This document shows positions 1-9,114 of a DNA stretch of 59,751 nucleotides, in pieces. The notes beneath the pieces are model-generated. The model made no database searches, was not told the DNA's origin, and was given only the letters and a program-made list of their open reading frames with translations. The stretch is from NCBI RefSeq assembly GCF_010470665.1, contig NZ_VOPZ01000015.1, positions 1 through 59,751 of the forward strand, read 5' to 3'. Source of the DNA: Desulfovibrio sp. JC022 (lineage in GTDB: Bacteria; Desulfobacterota; Desulfovibrionia; Desulfovibrionales; Desulfovibrionaceae). A program made the translations under genes and the position numbers. Positions within the stretch are counted from its first letter, which is position 1, and every line of letters begins with the position of its first letter.

Positions 1-72
1 GACTTTACGACCACCTTCGGCCTCTTTCAGGATTTTAATAATTTGGCTTTCACTGAATTTGGATTTCCGCAT
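1..72 (-). CDS. IS3-family transposase OrfA, 5' fragment
   Basis: Only the first 24 codons are present, and the frame runs off the left edge of the window. An AAGGAGG ribosome binding site sits 8 bases before the ATG. The sequence MRKSKFSESQIIKILKEAEG matches the usual opening of IS3-family OrfA proteins, which bind DNA through an N-terminal helix-turn-helix and are joined to OrfB by frameshifting. The identical start lies at 59681 in the other orientation. Family assignment rests on this short stretch and is a recognition, not a search result. Confidence 0.75.
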   Translation of the reverse strand, partial: MRKSKFSESQIIKILKEAEGGRKV

Positions 73-148
73 CGAAACAACCTCCTTCATGGCTGTCTTT
101 ATCAGAAATCTCTACTTTGCGCTGGGACTAATATACGGGAGGGCTACA
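2..148 (-). mobile_element. Left-edge partial IS (IS3-like), 5' end
   Basis: This is the terminal 147 bases of an insertion sequence whose transposase points out of the window to the left. The outer end starts TGTAGCCCTCCCG at 148 and reads leftward. It is an exact inverted copy of 59605-59751. The coding start inside it (MRKSKFSESQIIKILKEAEG) resembles OrfA of IS3-family elements, which begin with a helix-turn-helix. The rest of the element and its other end are outside the window, so length and target duplication cannot be seen. Confidence 0.85.
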
Positions 149-969
149 AAATCATCACGAATTTGATCGCCAGTATACTTTAATATTTTATTATAGTTTT
201 TTTCTGCTTCATTAATATCACCTAATACACAACAAACATTAGCAATATTACCGCTTGAAATTAGTACCCATTTAAGATCTTCTCTACCAATTCCAATATC
301 TCTAACATTATTATAAGCTAATTTTGCTCCAGCATGATCCCCCAAACGTAACAATAAATGCCCTAACCTATTCCACCCCTCAGCACTATTAGGATCAAGT
401 TCTACAGACTTTTGATAATATTTCAAAGCCTCTTTAGGATTATTCATATAATTCAACGCACCTAAACGTCTATATGCTTGGGCGGCTTTAACATAACTCT
501 CGTTACCAGCTTCAACATTCTTCTTAGCTTCTTCGTTAAAGAAAGCCTTAGCTAAATCAGTATTACCCTTTGCAAGTTCGGCTTCAGCTTGTGCAGCGTA
601 ATCAGTCTCTTTCTGTGTCTCTTGCGGCTCACGCAAACCATCAATAACGTCTTTGAGTGCTGTGATTTCTTCGTCTTTAGATAAGATAGTTCGCTGTGCC
701 TCTTTTAAATCTTTTCTTTGATCTTCGTAGACTTTTTCAGCAAGTTTTTGCGAATCTTCCCGTTCAGGAACATTTACGTTTACTTCAACATTCTGCGAAG
801 GACTGTCATTATTTTTCTTTTTAAATTTACCTAGAATATGTGTAACCACAGGATATGCAGCAAGCACTACACCCAAAAAAGATAGCTTAACTGTAAGCCC
901 CAAGCCCCAAAACCAAGCAACACCCGGCACAGCCATAGCAGCATCAAGTATCTGAGTAGAATTAAGCAA
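112..969 (-). pseudogene. Membrane-anchored TPR protein, 3' end cut by IS
   Basis: The start is a TTG at 969, chosen because GGGGAGG lies six bases upstream; an ATG at 1005 has no such site. The product has a hydrophobic N-terminus of about 45 residues (probably one or two membrane segments), then a charged coiled-coil stretch (around residues 75-115), then TPR-type helices, including a clear repeat with the motif ALKYYQKSVELDPNSAEGWN. TPR repeats bind other proteins; no partner is known here. The reading frame crosses the IS boundary at 148/149, so the last eleven residues (VALPYISPSAK) are encoded by the IS and the native C-terminus is lost. The function is not recognised. It is preceded by a good promoter and stands alone. 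Confidence 0.8.
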
Positions 970-1029
970 GAAAACCTCCCCAATATATAAAAAGCACAAC
1001 ACCAATTATTCCAATCCCATTTTCTAAAA

Positions 1030-1058
1030 TGATTAACGATACGAATACGATCCGTCAA
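1030..1058 (-). promoter_or_regulatory. Promoter for TPR gene
   Basis: Reading leftward, TTGACG (1058-1053) and TAATCA (1035-1030) are separated by 17 bases. This fits a housekeeping sigma-70 promoter about 60 bases before the TTG start of the TPR gene. Confidence 0.55.
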
Positions 1059-1092
1059 TACAGAATGACAATTTCCACCACATCATAAAAAA

Positions 1093-1120
1093 TCCCCCGC
1101 AACCATCAGGCTGCGGGGGA
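1093..1120 (-). terminator. Rho-independent terminator after NhaC gene
   Basis: The arms TCCCCCGCA and TGCGGGGGA form a nine-pair stem. It is followed on the minus strand by a run of six T. It lies 27 bases after the antiporter stop codon. Confidence 0.85.
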
Positions 1121-1146
1121 CTTCTTCAATCTATATTTCCGAATAA

Positions 1147-2451
1147 TTATTTTCTAATTCTGGGAAATCCGGTCAGGATACTCAGCACTGCTACTACTGC
1201 AAGGATGAAGCAGTAATGCATGTTGCCGATGATCTCCAGCGGGGAAAGCCCGGAGATGGACCCGGCGAGCAGAATCTGTGCGCCGTAAGGAATAAGCCCC
1301 TGCACTATGCAGGAAAAAATATCCAGCAGACTTGCGCTGCGGCGCGGATCAACATTGTGGCTTTCGGCAATTTCCTTGGCCATGCCCCCGGTGAGGATGA
1401 TGGCTACGGTGTTGTTTGCGGTGCAAAGGTCGGACATTACGGAAAGTGCACTGATGCTGAACTCACCGGCCTTGGTGGACTTAGTACCCTTGGTCAGCTT
1501 GGCGATGAAGTTGATAATATAAGTGATACCGCCGTGGAACTTGATAAGCTCTCCAAGACCACCCACCAGCAGGGAAAGTACAAGGATTTCCTGCATACCA
1601 GTGAAACCTTTGTAGATATCCTGAGAGAAAGTGAGCAGGTTGAAGCTGTCCATGGAAGCAAAACCGACAGCCCCGGTGAAAACAATACCAGCACCGAGAA
1701 CGACAAACACATTCACGCCAAGCACAGCCATGATCAAAATGGTGATGTAAGGCAAGACCTTAAGCAGACTGTAACCGCCATCAGCTACTACCTGACCGCC
1801 TTCTCCGGCAAAATAAAGAATAATGACTGTGAATATTGCCGCCGGTAGCGCAATGAGAAAGTTCATCTTGAACTTATCACTCATCTTACAGCCCTGTGTC
1901 CGGGTCGCTGCGATGGTGGTGTCGGAAATCATGGACAGGTTATCACCGAACATGGCCCCGCCTACAACTGCGCCCATAAGCACAGCGGAAGGGATATCAG
2001 TTTTCCCGGCAACACCGACCGCAATAGGTGCGATGGCGGCAATGGTTCCCATGGAAGTACCCATGGCAGTAGCGATGAAAGCAGCAATTACGAACAGTCC
2101 CGGCAGAACCATGGAAGCTGGAACAATGGACAGACCGAGGTTAACAGTAGATTCTACCCCGCCGATGGATTTGGCAACAGAAGCGAATCCGCCGGCCAGC
2201 AGGTAAATCATACACATGGTGACGATACCCGGCTCACCCGCGCCACGCAGGAAAATATTAATTTTGTCGTTAAGCTTGTCCTTGCCCATCCAGATCGCCC
2301 AAGCAATAGCGGGCAGAATGGCAACCGTGGCGGAAAGCTGGTAGAAAGCCATGCTGGTTCCGTTCATGGTCAGGAAAAATCCGGTTCCAATAAAAATCAC
2401 CAAAAATAGACCTAGTGGCGCTAAGGCCAAACCGTTTGCTTCCTGTTTCAT
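1147..2451 (-). CDS. NhaC-family Na+/H+ antiporter
   Basis: This 434-residue protein is hydrophobic throughout, with about ten to twelve membrane segments. It carries the motif GAMFGDNLSMISDTTIAATR around residues 165-185, typical of the NhaC/MleN branch of antiporters. Members exchange sodium for protons, or couple malate and lactate to this exchange, in the cytoplasmic membrane. The substrate cannot be told from sequence alone. The length is normal for the family. It is a single-gene unit: no gene lies close upstream, a strong terminator follows, and the next gene (purT) has its own terminator. An AGGA ribosome binding site is present about 11 bases before the ATG, which is a little far. 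Confidence 0.85.
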   Translation of the reverse strand: MKQEANGLALAPLGLFLVIFIGTGFFLTMNGTSMAFYQLSATVAILPAIAWAIWMGKDKLNDKINIFLRGAGEPGIVTMCMIYLLAGGFASVAKSIGGVESTVNLGLSIVPASMVLPGLFVIAAFIATAMGTSMGTIAAIAPIAVGVAGKTDIPSAVLMGAVVGGAMFGDNLSMISDTTIAATRTQGCKMSDKFKMNFLIALPAAIFTVIILYFAGEGGQVVADGGYSLLKVLPYITILIMAVLGVNVFVVLGAGIVFTGAVGFASMDSFNLLTFSQDIYKGFTGMQEILVLSLLVGGLGELIKFHGGITYIINFIAKLTKGTKSTKAGEFSISALSVMSDLCTANNTVAIILTGGMAKEIAESHNVDPRRSASLLDIFSCIVQGLIPYGAQILLAGSISGLSPLEIIGNMHYCFILAVVAVLSILTGFPRIRK

Positions 2452-2690
2452 ACTACTATATTCCTATATAAAGAGTTAGACATATAGTCCGGACAAAAAA
2501 ATATTCGTCTAGCGGCACTTCTGTTCGGACTAATTTAAGAAAATCAACGTAAGTGACCACTTATTATTCAAAATAAGTAATATTTGCGCTAAACTTTCCG
2601 TTTTTGCGTTACTGCGAGAAATTTAATGCTCACCTTTTGGCTGTTCTGTCAATAAAAACCGGACAGCTTTTCTTAAAGTTACACTTAAAG
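2452..2690. other. Intergenic region upstream of NhaC gene
   Basis: This AT-rich stretch between the antiporter start and the purT terminator contains no open frame with a ribosome binding site. It should hold the antiporter promoter, but no single -35/-10 pair stands out. No repeat or RNA structure was recognised in it. Confidence 0.4.
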
Positions 2691-2733
2691 AAAAAGCTCC
2701 TTATGCACCAACCTGGCACAAAAGGAGCTTTTT
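2691..2733 (-). terminator. Terminator after purT
   Basis: The arms AAAAAGCTCCTT and AAGGAGCTTTTT form a long stem with A/T tails on both sides, so it could act in both directions. It lies 20 bases after the purT stop. Confidence 0.8.
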
Positions 2734-2753
2734 AATCAAACAATACAAAAAAA

Positions 2754-3935
2754 TTAGTACTCAATTTCCACAGCGGAAGAAGCGCGGATGGCGCGGGCTT
2801 TCGCGTCTTCCACATCATCACCGAGGGCAAGGGCTACGCCGAGGCGACGCACGCCGTCGCATTCACCCTTTCCGAAGAGGAGTACTTTGGTATCAGCTTC
2901 CTCAAGAGCCTTGTCCACATTGGCAAAAGCCGGAGCCTCGGACTTTCCGTTGGAAAGAATTACGCTGGAAGCCGCAGGACCGTACTGGCGAATCGCCGGC
3001 ACAGGCAGGCCGAGAATAGCGCGCACATGCAGGGCAAATTCACTCAAATCCTGAGAAATTACGGTCACAAGTCCGGTATCATGAGGACGCGGTGAAACTT
3101 CGCTGAAAATGACTTCCTCACCTTTGACGAACAGCTCCACGCCGAAAATACCCCTACCACCAAGAGCGTCAGTAATTCTAAGAGCGTAATCCTGTGCATT
3201 GGCAAGAGCTGCATCAGTCATGGGCTGGGGCTGCCATGATTCACGGTAATCACCGTCATCCTGACGGTGCCCGATGGGTGCGCAGTAAGAAGTGCCCCCG
3301 ACATGGCGCACGGTAAGCAGTGTGATTTCATAGTCGAAATCAACAAAGCTTTCTACGATAATGCGCCCTTCCCCGGTCCGTCCGCCGGACTGGGAATAAT
3401 CCCAAGCATGATCAATGTCCGCTTCAGATTTCACAGTACTCTGCCCTTTGCCGGAGGAACTCATAACCGGTTTGATTACGCAGGGGATACCGATTTCTTT
3501 CAACGCTTCAAGGTATTCTTCCTTGGTATCGGCAAATTTGTAAGGGGAAGTTTTCAGACCGACTTCCTCAGCAGCAAGACGGCGAATCCCCTCGCGATCC
3601 ATAGTCAAACGGGTAGCGCGGGCAGTAGGGACAACATTGAAGCCTTCTTTCTCCAGCTCAAGAAGAGTCTCGGTGGCGATGGCTTCAATTTCCGGCACGA
3701 TGAAATCAGGCTTTTCAGTTTCGACAACACGGCGAAGTTCCGCAGCATCAAGCATGGAAATCACATAACTACGATGCGCGACCTGCATAGCCGGGGTATT
3801 TTCATACCTGTCCACGACAATGACTTCAACGCCTAGACGCTGGGCTTCGATGACAACCTCTTTACCAAGTTCACCGCCGCCAAGCAGCATCATTTTGCGG
3901 GAAGAAGCGGTTCCGGCAGTACCGAGAGTGACCAT
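2754..3935 (-). CDS. purT: Formate-dependent GAR transformylase PurT
   Basis: PurT makes formyl-glycinamide ribonucleotide from GAR, formate and ATP, the third step of purine synthesis, without folate. The 393-residue product follows E. coli PurT closely from end to end: [11 protein letters not shown] near the N-terminus, [13 protein letters not shown], the ATP-grasp stretch [31 protein letters not shown], and [20 protein letters not shown] with the metal ligands. The start at 3935 was chosen over an upstream ATG at 4004 because it has a GGAG site and matches the family N-terminus ([12 protein letters not shown]). It is divergent from ubiX. Use of formate fits a sulfate reducer that commonly produces and consumes formate, but that link is inference. 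Confidence 0.96.
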   Translation of the reverse strand: MVTLGTAGTASSRKMMLLGGGELGKEVVIEAQRLGVEVIVVDRYENTPAMQVAHRSYVISMLDAAELRRVVETEKPDFIVPEIEAIATETLLELEKEGFNVVPTARATRLTMDREGIRRLAAEEVGLKTSPYKFADTKEEYLEALKEIGIPCVIKPVMSSSGKGQSTVKSEADIDHAWDYSQSGGRTGEGRIIVESFVDFDYEITLLTVRHVGGTSYCAPIGHRQDDGDYRESWQPQPMTDAALANAQDYALRITDALGGRGIFGVELFVKGEEVIFSEVSPRPHDTGLVTVISQDLSEFALHVRAILGLPVPAIRQYGPAASSVILSNGKSEAPAFANVDKALEEADTKVLLFGKGECDGVRRLGVALALGDDVEDAKARAIRASSAVEIEY

Positions 3936-4119
3936 AAATATTACTCCGTAAGGTATTTTGTCTTGTGGGAAATTTATTCTGTGTGGGTGCGTTTTTAGTC
4001 TCATAAGGTGGGCAAAATTTCAAGGAATTAGATGCGCCCTTCTCCTTGTCATCAATACTCCCCTGTTGTATTTTTATCTTCTGTACTGACCAGCCCTTAA
4101 AAGGAGTATCCTTACTAAT

Positions 4120-4698
4120 ATGGACAAGAAAAAAGTAATCCTCGCCGCCAGCGGTGCCAGCGGAACCATGTATGCGGTAAAATTGGCCCAGCATCTAGGC
4201 TCTCTGGATAATATTGAATTGCATCTGATTATTTCCGATGCCGCCCTGAAGGTGATGGAGCTTGAAACCGAATTCAAACCTGAAAACCTGACCGGACATG
4301 CAAATTTCGTATACAGGCAGGACAATATAGCTGCTCCCCCGGCCAGCGGATCATGGCAACATGCAGGGATGATCGTCTGCCCCTGTTCCATGGCTTCACT
4401 TGCAGCGATTGCACAGGGGTTGGGCAACAACCTGATCCACCGGGCCGCAGATGTCTGCCTTAAGGAACGGCGCAAGCTGATTCTGGTCACCCGAGAAACC
4501 CCGCTGAACCTGATCCATATCCGCAACATGGAAACAGTAACTCTTGCCGGAGCCACTGTAATGCCTGCGTCACCGGGATTCTACCATGCTCCCAAAAGCA
4601 TTGAGGATATGGCAGCGCACATGGCAGGAAGGGTCCTTGAACAAATGGGAATTTCACACGATTTATACCGCCCGTGGGGCGAAGAATCAGCGAGGTAA
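4120..4698 (+). CDS. ubiX: Flavin prenyltransferase UbiX
   Basis: UbiX joins a dimethylallyl group to FMN, making the prenylated flavin cofactor used by UbiD-type decarboxylases. The 192-residue protein has the family's opening ILAASGASGTMYAVKLAQ, the CPCSMASLAAIAQGLGNNLI stretch, and the RETPLNLIHIRNM motif. Length is normal. No ubiD partner is in this window, so the decarboxylase served must be elsewhere. It starts a two-gene unit with the metallo-hydrolase, whose ATG is three bases past the ubiX stop. The upstream AAAAGGAG lies about 13 bases from the ATG, rather far. Confidence 0.93.
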   Translation: MDKKKVILAASGASGTMYAVKLAQHLGSLDNIELHLIISDAALKVMELETEFKPENLTGHANFVYRQDNIAAPPASGSWQHAGMIVCPCSMASLAAIAQGLGNNLIHRAADVCLKERRKLILVTRETPLNLIHIRNMETVTLAGATVMPASPGFYHAPKSIEDMAAHMAGRVLEQMGISHDLYRPWGEESAR

Positions 4699-4701
4699 GC
4701 T

Positions 4702-5385
4702 ATGAAACACGTATTCATTTGGAACGGTCATTCAAATTTCACCATCCAGTCTGACGATAAGACCGTAGTCATCGACCCCTTTTTCGAAGGTAACCCCAAA
4801 GCTTCCACCACATGGGAATCCATCAGCAAAGCAGATGTCGTGCTTGTAACCCACGACCACGGAGACCACATTGGTCAGGCGGTGGAAATCTGCAAAGCTA
4901 CCGGAGCCACGCTGGTCTGCATTTTTGATCTACTGGAAAAGATGATTGAGCAGGGTGTGGATCAGGAAAAGCTAATCGGTATGAATATTGGTGGAACGGT
5001 TTCCGTTGCTGGAATCAAGATCAAGATGGTTCAGGCTATGCATTCCTCAACAACCGGGGCACCAGCCGGATATATCCTCACATACGAAGATAATTTCTGT
5101 GTCTACTTTGCCGGGGATACCGGACTTTTCGCCAGCATGGAGCTCTTCGGCAAGCTGCACGATATTGATGTTGCCCTGTTGCCCACCGGAGGATGGTTCA
5201 CCATGGATTCAAAAGATGCGGCCTACGCCTGCAAGCTTCTGAATTGCAAAACCGCCATCCCCATGCATTTCGGCACCTTCCCAATTCTGGAGCAGGATAC
5301 TGTAAATTTTAAAGAAGCATGCGCCGAGCTGGCACCGGAATGCAAAGTAGTTGAATTGGAAATAGGAGAAGAACAAGAAATTTAA
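4702..5385 (+). CDS. Metal-dependent hydrolase, metallo-beta-lactamase fold (UPF0173 type)
   Basis: This 227-residue protein has the metallo-beta-lactamase signature THDHGDH (around residues 50-56), a downstream His in QAMHSS, the metal-bridging Asp in YFAGDTGLF, and a C-terminal His in IPMHFGTFP. These would bind two zinc ions. The pattern fits the UPF0173 group, whose natural substrate is not known. It follows ubiX by three bases, suggesting joint transcription, but a shared role is not evident. Its stop overlaps the stop of uvrC on the other strand by four bases, so the two genes converge with no room for a separate terminator. Confidence 0.85.
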   Translation: MKHVFIWNGHSNFTIQSDDKTVVIDPFFEGNPKASTTWESISKADVVLVTHDHGDHIGQAVEICKATGATLVCIFDLLEKMIEQGVDQEKLIGMNIGGTVSVAGIKIKMVQAMHSSTTGAPAGYILTYEDNFCVYFAGDTGLFASMELFGKLHDIDVALLPTGGWFTMDSKDAAYACKLLNCKTAIPMHFGTFPILEQDTVNFKEACAELAPECKVVELEIGEEQEI

Positions 5386-7184
5386 ACATCCCTAAAAGCA
5401 TCAAAAATCTGCTGAGCGCGCTTCTTGCCGATCCCCTGAACATTAGAGAGGTCTTCTACGGAGGCCTCTTTCATCTTCAGCACTGAGCCGAACTCATCCC
5501 AGAGCAACCGAGCTGTCTTGGGACCGATTCCGGGCAAGGAAAGCACTTCACTCTGCAAAACCTTCTTCTTGCGTGACTTGCGCTGCCTGCCGATGACAAA
5601 ACGGTGCGCTTCATCACGGATTCGTTGCAAATAAAGGAGTTCCGGGCTTCCCCCTTTAAGCGGCAGATGATTCTTTCGTCCGGGCCTGAAAATACGATCA
5701 TCCAATTCACCGGCCTTACGGGTCGGTCCCTTGGCGATGGAAGCCAGATGCGGGATAGGCTCAGAATGCGTCCAGTTCTCGGCAAAAGCCTTCTCTACGG
5801 ATGCAAGCTGCCCCTTACCCCCATCTATTAATATAAGGTCCGCCCATGGAGGGCCGGAATCAATGCGCTTGATCACCCAGTGAAATAAAGCGGCATAATC
5901 ATCAGACGAATGCTCCAGTTCCGGGAAAGCATAGTTGCGATACTGGGATTTTTCGGGTTTGCCTTCCTCGTAAACCACCATACCAACTCGCATGCCCTCC
6001 CCGCCTAGATGAGATGCATCAATGCATTCAATGCGCTGCGGCGGACCTGAGAGCTTTAGTTTTCCGGCAAGCAGGTCGAGAATATTGTCATTCTCTTTCT
6101 CTTTGAGTCCAAGAGCAGCATTCTTGCGGGCGATTTCCAGCAGCCGTTTTTCCTCACCGCTGTGTGGGGTTACGATCCGCACCGTGGCTTTGCTGCGCTC
6201 ACTGAGCAGTTCAGCCGCCCCTTGCATATCAAATTCAAAGGGCACAAAAAGTTTCGGGGGAATAAATTTTGTTGATGAATAAAACTGGGAAACAAAGCTG
6301 TTCAGAATTTCCTCGCCATCTTCAAGGCTTAGCCCCGGCCAAAAGAAATTCTTTTTATCGAGCAGCCGCCCTTTTCTAATGAAGAGCAATCCCAATCCGA
6401 CGCCCTGCGTAGATTCCGCCAGAGCGATTACGTCAATATCCGACCGCTCATTAAGCACCACGGATTGTTTCTCTACAGTCTTCTGAATGGCCTTGATCTG
6501 ATCACGGAATTTAGCGGCATTCTCAAAATCAAGCGTATCCGAAGCTTCCTCCATCTGACGACGCAATGAACCTATCAAATCTCCCGCTTTGCCGGAAAGA
6601 AGCATCTCCACCTGATGAACCAGCCCCATATAATCCTGCCGTGGAACAACATTCACGCAGGGGCCAAGACATTGCCCAATGTCATGATACAAACATGGCC
6701 GGACCCGGTTACGAAAAGCTGAATCAGAACATTTGCGCAGGGGGAAAACTTTGCCCAGCACCTTCCATGTCTCGCGGGCAAAATAACTGGAGGTATACGG
6801 ACCGAAATATACTGATCCGTCACGCACAACCTTGCGGGTCATGCGCAGCCGGGGATATTCGGATTTCTTATCCAGCTGGAAAAGCACGTACTGCTTATCA
6901 TCACGCAGGACTACATTGTAGCGCGGACGATGCTTTTTGATCAGGCTGGCCTCAAGCAGCAGTGCTTCCTTCTCGGTCCCGGTAACGAGAGTATCAATGG
7001 AATGGATTTTTGAAACCAGCACCCGGGTCTTAGGCGTATGCTTGTGCATGGCCCGAAAATATGAAGCTAATCTTTTGCGCAGCTCCCGCGCCTTCCCTAC
7101 ATATATAATACGTCCCGATGAATCTTTCATCAGATACACACCGGGCAATGCCGGAAAATCAACGCTGTTGAATTCAAAACCCAT
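5382..7184 (-). CDS. uvrC: Excinuclease ABC subunit C
   Basis: UvrC makes both cuts around a DNA lesion during nucleotide excision repair, acting after UvrA and UvrB in the cytoplasm. The 600-residue protein has all family parts in order: a GIY-YIG nuclease at the N-terminus (GVYLMKDSSGRIIYVGKA), a Cys cluster around residues 158-176, a UvrB-binding UVR region (DTLDFENAAKFRDQI), an RNase H-like nuclease (ECIDASHLGGEGMRVG, LILIDGGKGQL), and a C-terminal double helix-hairpin-helix (LPGIGPKTARLLW, VQGIGKKRAQQI). Length matches the family. No strong ribosome binding site is seen before the ATG. It is not in an operon. Confidence 0.97.
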   Translation of the reverse strand: MGFEFNSVDFPALPGVYLMKDSSGRIIYVGKARELRKRLASYFRAMHKHTPKTRVLVSKIHSIDTLVTGTEKEALLLEASLIKKHRPRYNVVLRDDKQYVLFQLDKKSEYPRLRMTRKVVRDGSVYFGPYTSSYFARETWKVLGKVFPLRKCSDSAFRNRVRPCLYHDIGQCLGPCVNVVPRQDYMGLVHQVEMLLSGKAGDLIGSLRRQMEEASDTLDFENAAKFRDQIKAIQKTVEKQSVVLNERSDIDVIALAESTQGVGLGLLFIRKGRLLDKKNFFWPGLSLEDGEEILNSFVSQFYSSTKFIPPKLFVPFEFDMQGAAELLSERSKATVRIVTPHSGEEKRLLEIARKNAALGLKEKENDNILDLLAGKLKLSGPPQRIECIDASHLGGEGMRVGMVVYEEGKPEKSQYRNYAFPELEHSSDDYAALFHWVIKRIDSGPPWADLILIDGGKGQLASVEKAFAENWTHSEPIPHLASIAKGPTRKAGELDDRIFRPGRKNHLPLKGGSPELLYLQRIRDEAHRFVIGRQRKSRKKKVLQSEVLSLPGIGPKTARLLWDEFGSVLKMKEASVEDLSNVQGIGKKRAQQIFDAFRDV

Positions 7185-7312
7185 TGATACTGCAACCTTG
7201 TTTGAACTGACCTGAAAGTGGATATCCAGAACTAACCCCGGCCCTACCCCATGTCAAATTCAGAATCGGGCAAAAAATGATTCTCGCCGAGTAGTTAGAA
7301 CATTCCGTGAAC

Positions 7313-7344
7313 AGCTAGACAGAACCGTAAAGACAAGCGTCAGG
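7313..7344 (+). promoter_or_regulatory. Conserved porin promoter/leader block, copy 1
   Basis: AGCTAGA (7313-7319) and GCGTCAGG (7337-7344) occur here and again at 9135 and 9159 before the second porin, with the same 24-base offset. TAGACA at 7316 may serve as a -10 box, but the -35 region is poor. GCGTCAGG would then lie in the early 5' untranslated region. Confidence 0.5.
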
Positions 7345-7381
7345 TATTGGTTAACAACATTCAGCAATTGAAGGAAAATTC

Positions 7382-8794
7382 ATGAAAAAATTAACACTAC
7401 TCGCAGTTCTGTCATGTATGATTCTAGGGCTGGCCGGAACAGCTTCCGCAGTAGATTTGGAAGGTAAAGGACAGTTCATATTCAGCATGAACCTGATGGA
7501 CAACAGCGATTTCCTTGCTGCGGACAAAGATGGAGACCAGGAAGATGACCTGAACTTCTGGTTCCGTGCCCGTACTGAATTCCGCTTCATCGCCAACGAA
7601 AACCTTTGGGCTGTACTGTACACCCAGTATAAAACCCGTATCGGTTCTGACAACAACAGGAACGTAGACGGCAACGATGGCGGAGACGGCTCACAATTAA
7701 CTGTTAAACGTGCGTATCTTCAGTATCGCTTTCCGGGTACGGAGATTATGACCACCGCTGGTTTGGCCCCGGTAGACCTGCCCGGAGCAGCGGCAGCAAG
7801 CATGGTCCTTGCCGGGACTGAGCGCGGCCTGTTCAGCGTATCAACCCCCATCACCGACCAAATTGCCATTGCTGCGGCTTACATCCGCAATACCGACCGT
7901 TTCCAGACTGATCCCGGCACAGATAACCAGAAAGATGAGCTGGATCTCTTTTATGCTGCACTGCCCATCACCATTGATGGAATCAGCGCGACTCCTTACT
8001 TCGCATACAGCATCGTGGGGCAGCATAGCTATGTAGACACACCGCTCGGCCTGCGCGCCCCTGCCGGAACAGCGTATACCAAAAATGCCAATGCTTGGTG
8101 GGTTGGCACATCCTTCTCCATGGATATGTTTGATCCCATCGTATTCAACGCCGACCTTGTATACGGCTCTGTTGATGCAGACGAATCCCGCAATGATCGC
8201 TCCGGTTTCGGCATGGACGCATCTCTGGCATATACCGGACTTGACTTTGTTCAGCCCAAATTGGTTTTTGCCTACACTACCGGTGAAGATGATGAAACCG
8301 ACAACGGCTCCGAACGTCTGCCCACAATTGAAAACGATTTTGCATTCGGCACCTATTACTTCGGCGGTTCAGCCTTCACTTCATCCGACCTTGATAACGC
8401 CAACCAGCAGGGTTTCTGGACTGTAGGTCTTTCTCTCGAAAAAATATCCTTTTTCGAAAAACTCAGCCACGACATCCACGTGCTTTATATTCAAGGTACC
8501 AACGACAAAGATCTTATCAAAGACGGAACCAACGCGGCGGCGGTTAATGCCGGAGCCAGCGGCATTGATGCAGACGGTAACTTCCTGACCACCGAAGACT
8601 ATGCAATTGAGATTGACGTAAACACGACCTATCAAATTTATGACGAGCTATCCGCAATTGTTGAATTCGGCTATATTAATATGAATCTCGATAAGGACAC
8701 ATGGGAAAATTACCCCTCTGCCCAAGGCCAGGCACGCAAGGGTGAAAATTCTGACGCTCTTAAACTTGCAGTAGGCCTCATCTACTCGTTCTAA
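7382..8794 (+). CDS. Outer membrane porin (Desulfovibrio homotrimeric type), paralogue 1
   Basis: This 470-residue protein starts with a clear signal peptide (MKKLTLLAVLSCMILGLAGT, cut after ASA). The mature part has alternating strands, many aromatic residues, Asp/Asn-rich loops and a C-terminal Phe (GLIYSF), as expected for an outer-membrane beta barrel. It is very similar along its length to the protein at 9210-10625. This family is known from Desulfovibrio as a homotrimeric porin that lets small solutes cross the outer membrane. An AAGGA site precedes the ATG. A terminator at 8819 separates it from the paralogue, so the two can be expressed independently. Codon use is more mixed than in the second copy, suggesting lower expression. 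Confidence 0.88.
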   Translation: MKKLTLLAVLSCMILGLAGTASAVDLEGKGQFIFSMNLMDNSDFLAADKDGDQEDDLNFWFRARTEFRFIANENLWAVLYTQYKTRIGSDNNRNVDGNDGGDGSQLTVKRAYLQYRFPGTEIMTTAGLAPVDLPGAAAASMVLAGTERGLFSVSTPITDQIAIAAAYIRNTDRFQTDPGTDNQKDELDLFYAALPITIDGISATPYFAYSIVGQHSYVDTPLGLRAPAGTAYTKNANAWWVGTSFSMDMFDPIVFNADLVYGSVDADESRNDRSGFGMDASLAYTGLDFVQPKLVFAYTTGEDDETDNGSERLPTIENDFAFGTYYFGGSAFTSSDLDNANQQGFWTVGLSLEKISFFEKLSHDIHVLYIQGTNDKDLIKDGTNAAAVNAGASGIDADGNFLTTEDYAIEIDVNTTYQIYDELSAIVEFGYINMNLDKDTWENYPSAQGQARKGENSDALKLAVGLIYSF

Positions 8795-8818
8795 ACACAA
8801 TCAAATAAATCCTGACGC

Positions 8819-8855
8819 AAGGGGGCTGGAAGTTAATCTTCCGGCCCCCTTCTTT
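8819..8855 (+). terminator. Terminator after first porin
   Basis: The arms GGGGGCTGGAAG (8821-8832) and CTTCCGGCCCCC (8838-8849) pair over twelve positions, with flanking A/T pairs and a pyrimidine-rich T tail. Confidence 0.88.
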
Positions 8856-9054
8856 TCGTAAACGCATGCTTGCTGATAAAAAAATGACACTTGGAGCAGG
8901 GAAAACAATACTTAGCCCTGCTGTAAAATTTTTTAAACCACCCGTGAACAAGGCCAAATCAAAACTGATCTCACAGTTTACCGCATAAATAAAAGGCTTG
9001 CACCTTATTCGAAAAAATCTAGAAAATATCTATACTTCAGTACCAGCTCTCAGG
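8856..9054. other. Intergenic region before second porin
   Basis: The region is AT-rich with no convincing small gene. It leads into the palindromes at 9055-9088 and the promoter at 9115, and probably holds further control sites for the highly biased second porin gene. Nothing else is recognised. Confidence 0.4.
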
Positions 9055-9088
9055 GTATAAAATTTTATACGGTAAAAAAAATTTTACC
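9055..9088. promoter_or_regulatory. Two adjacent AT-rich palindromes upstream of porin promoter
   Basis: GTATAAAATTTTATAC (9055-9070) is a perfect 16-base palindrome. Directly after it, GGTAAAA (9071-9077) and TTTTACC (9082-9088) form an inverted repeat around AAAA. They end 26 bases before the -35 box at 9115. They could be operators for a dimeric regulator or an UP-like element. The regulator is unknown. Confidence 0.5.
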
Positions 9089-9114
9089 CTTGTCAAAAAA
9101 ATGTAATTTTTCGC

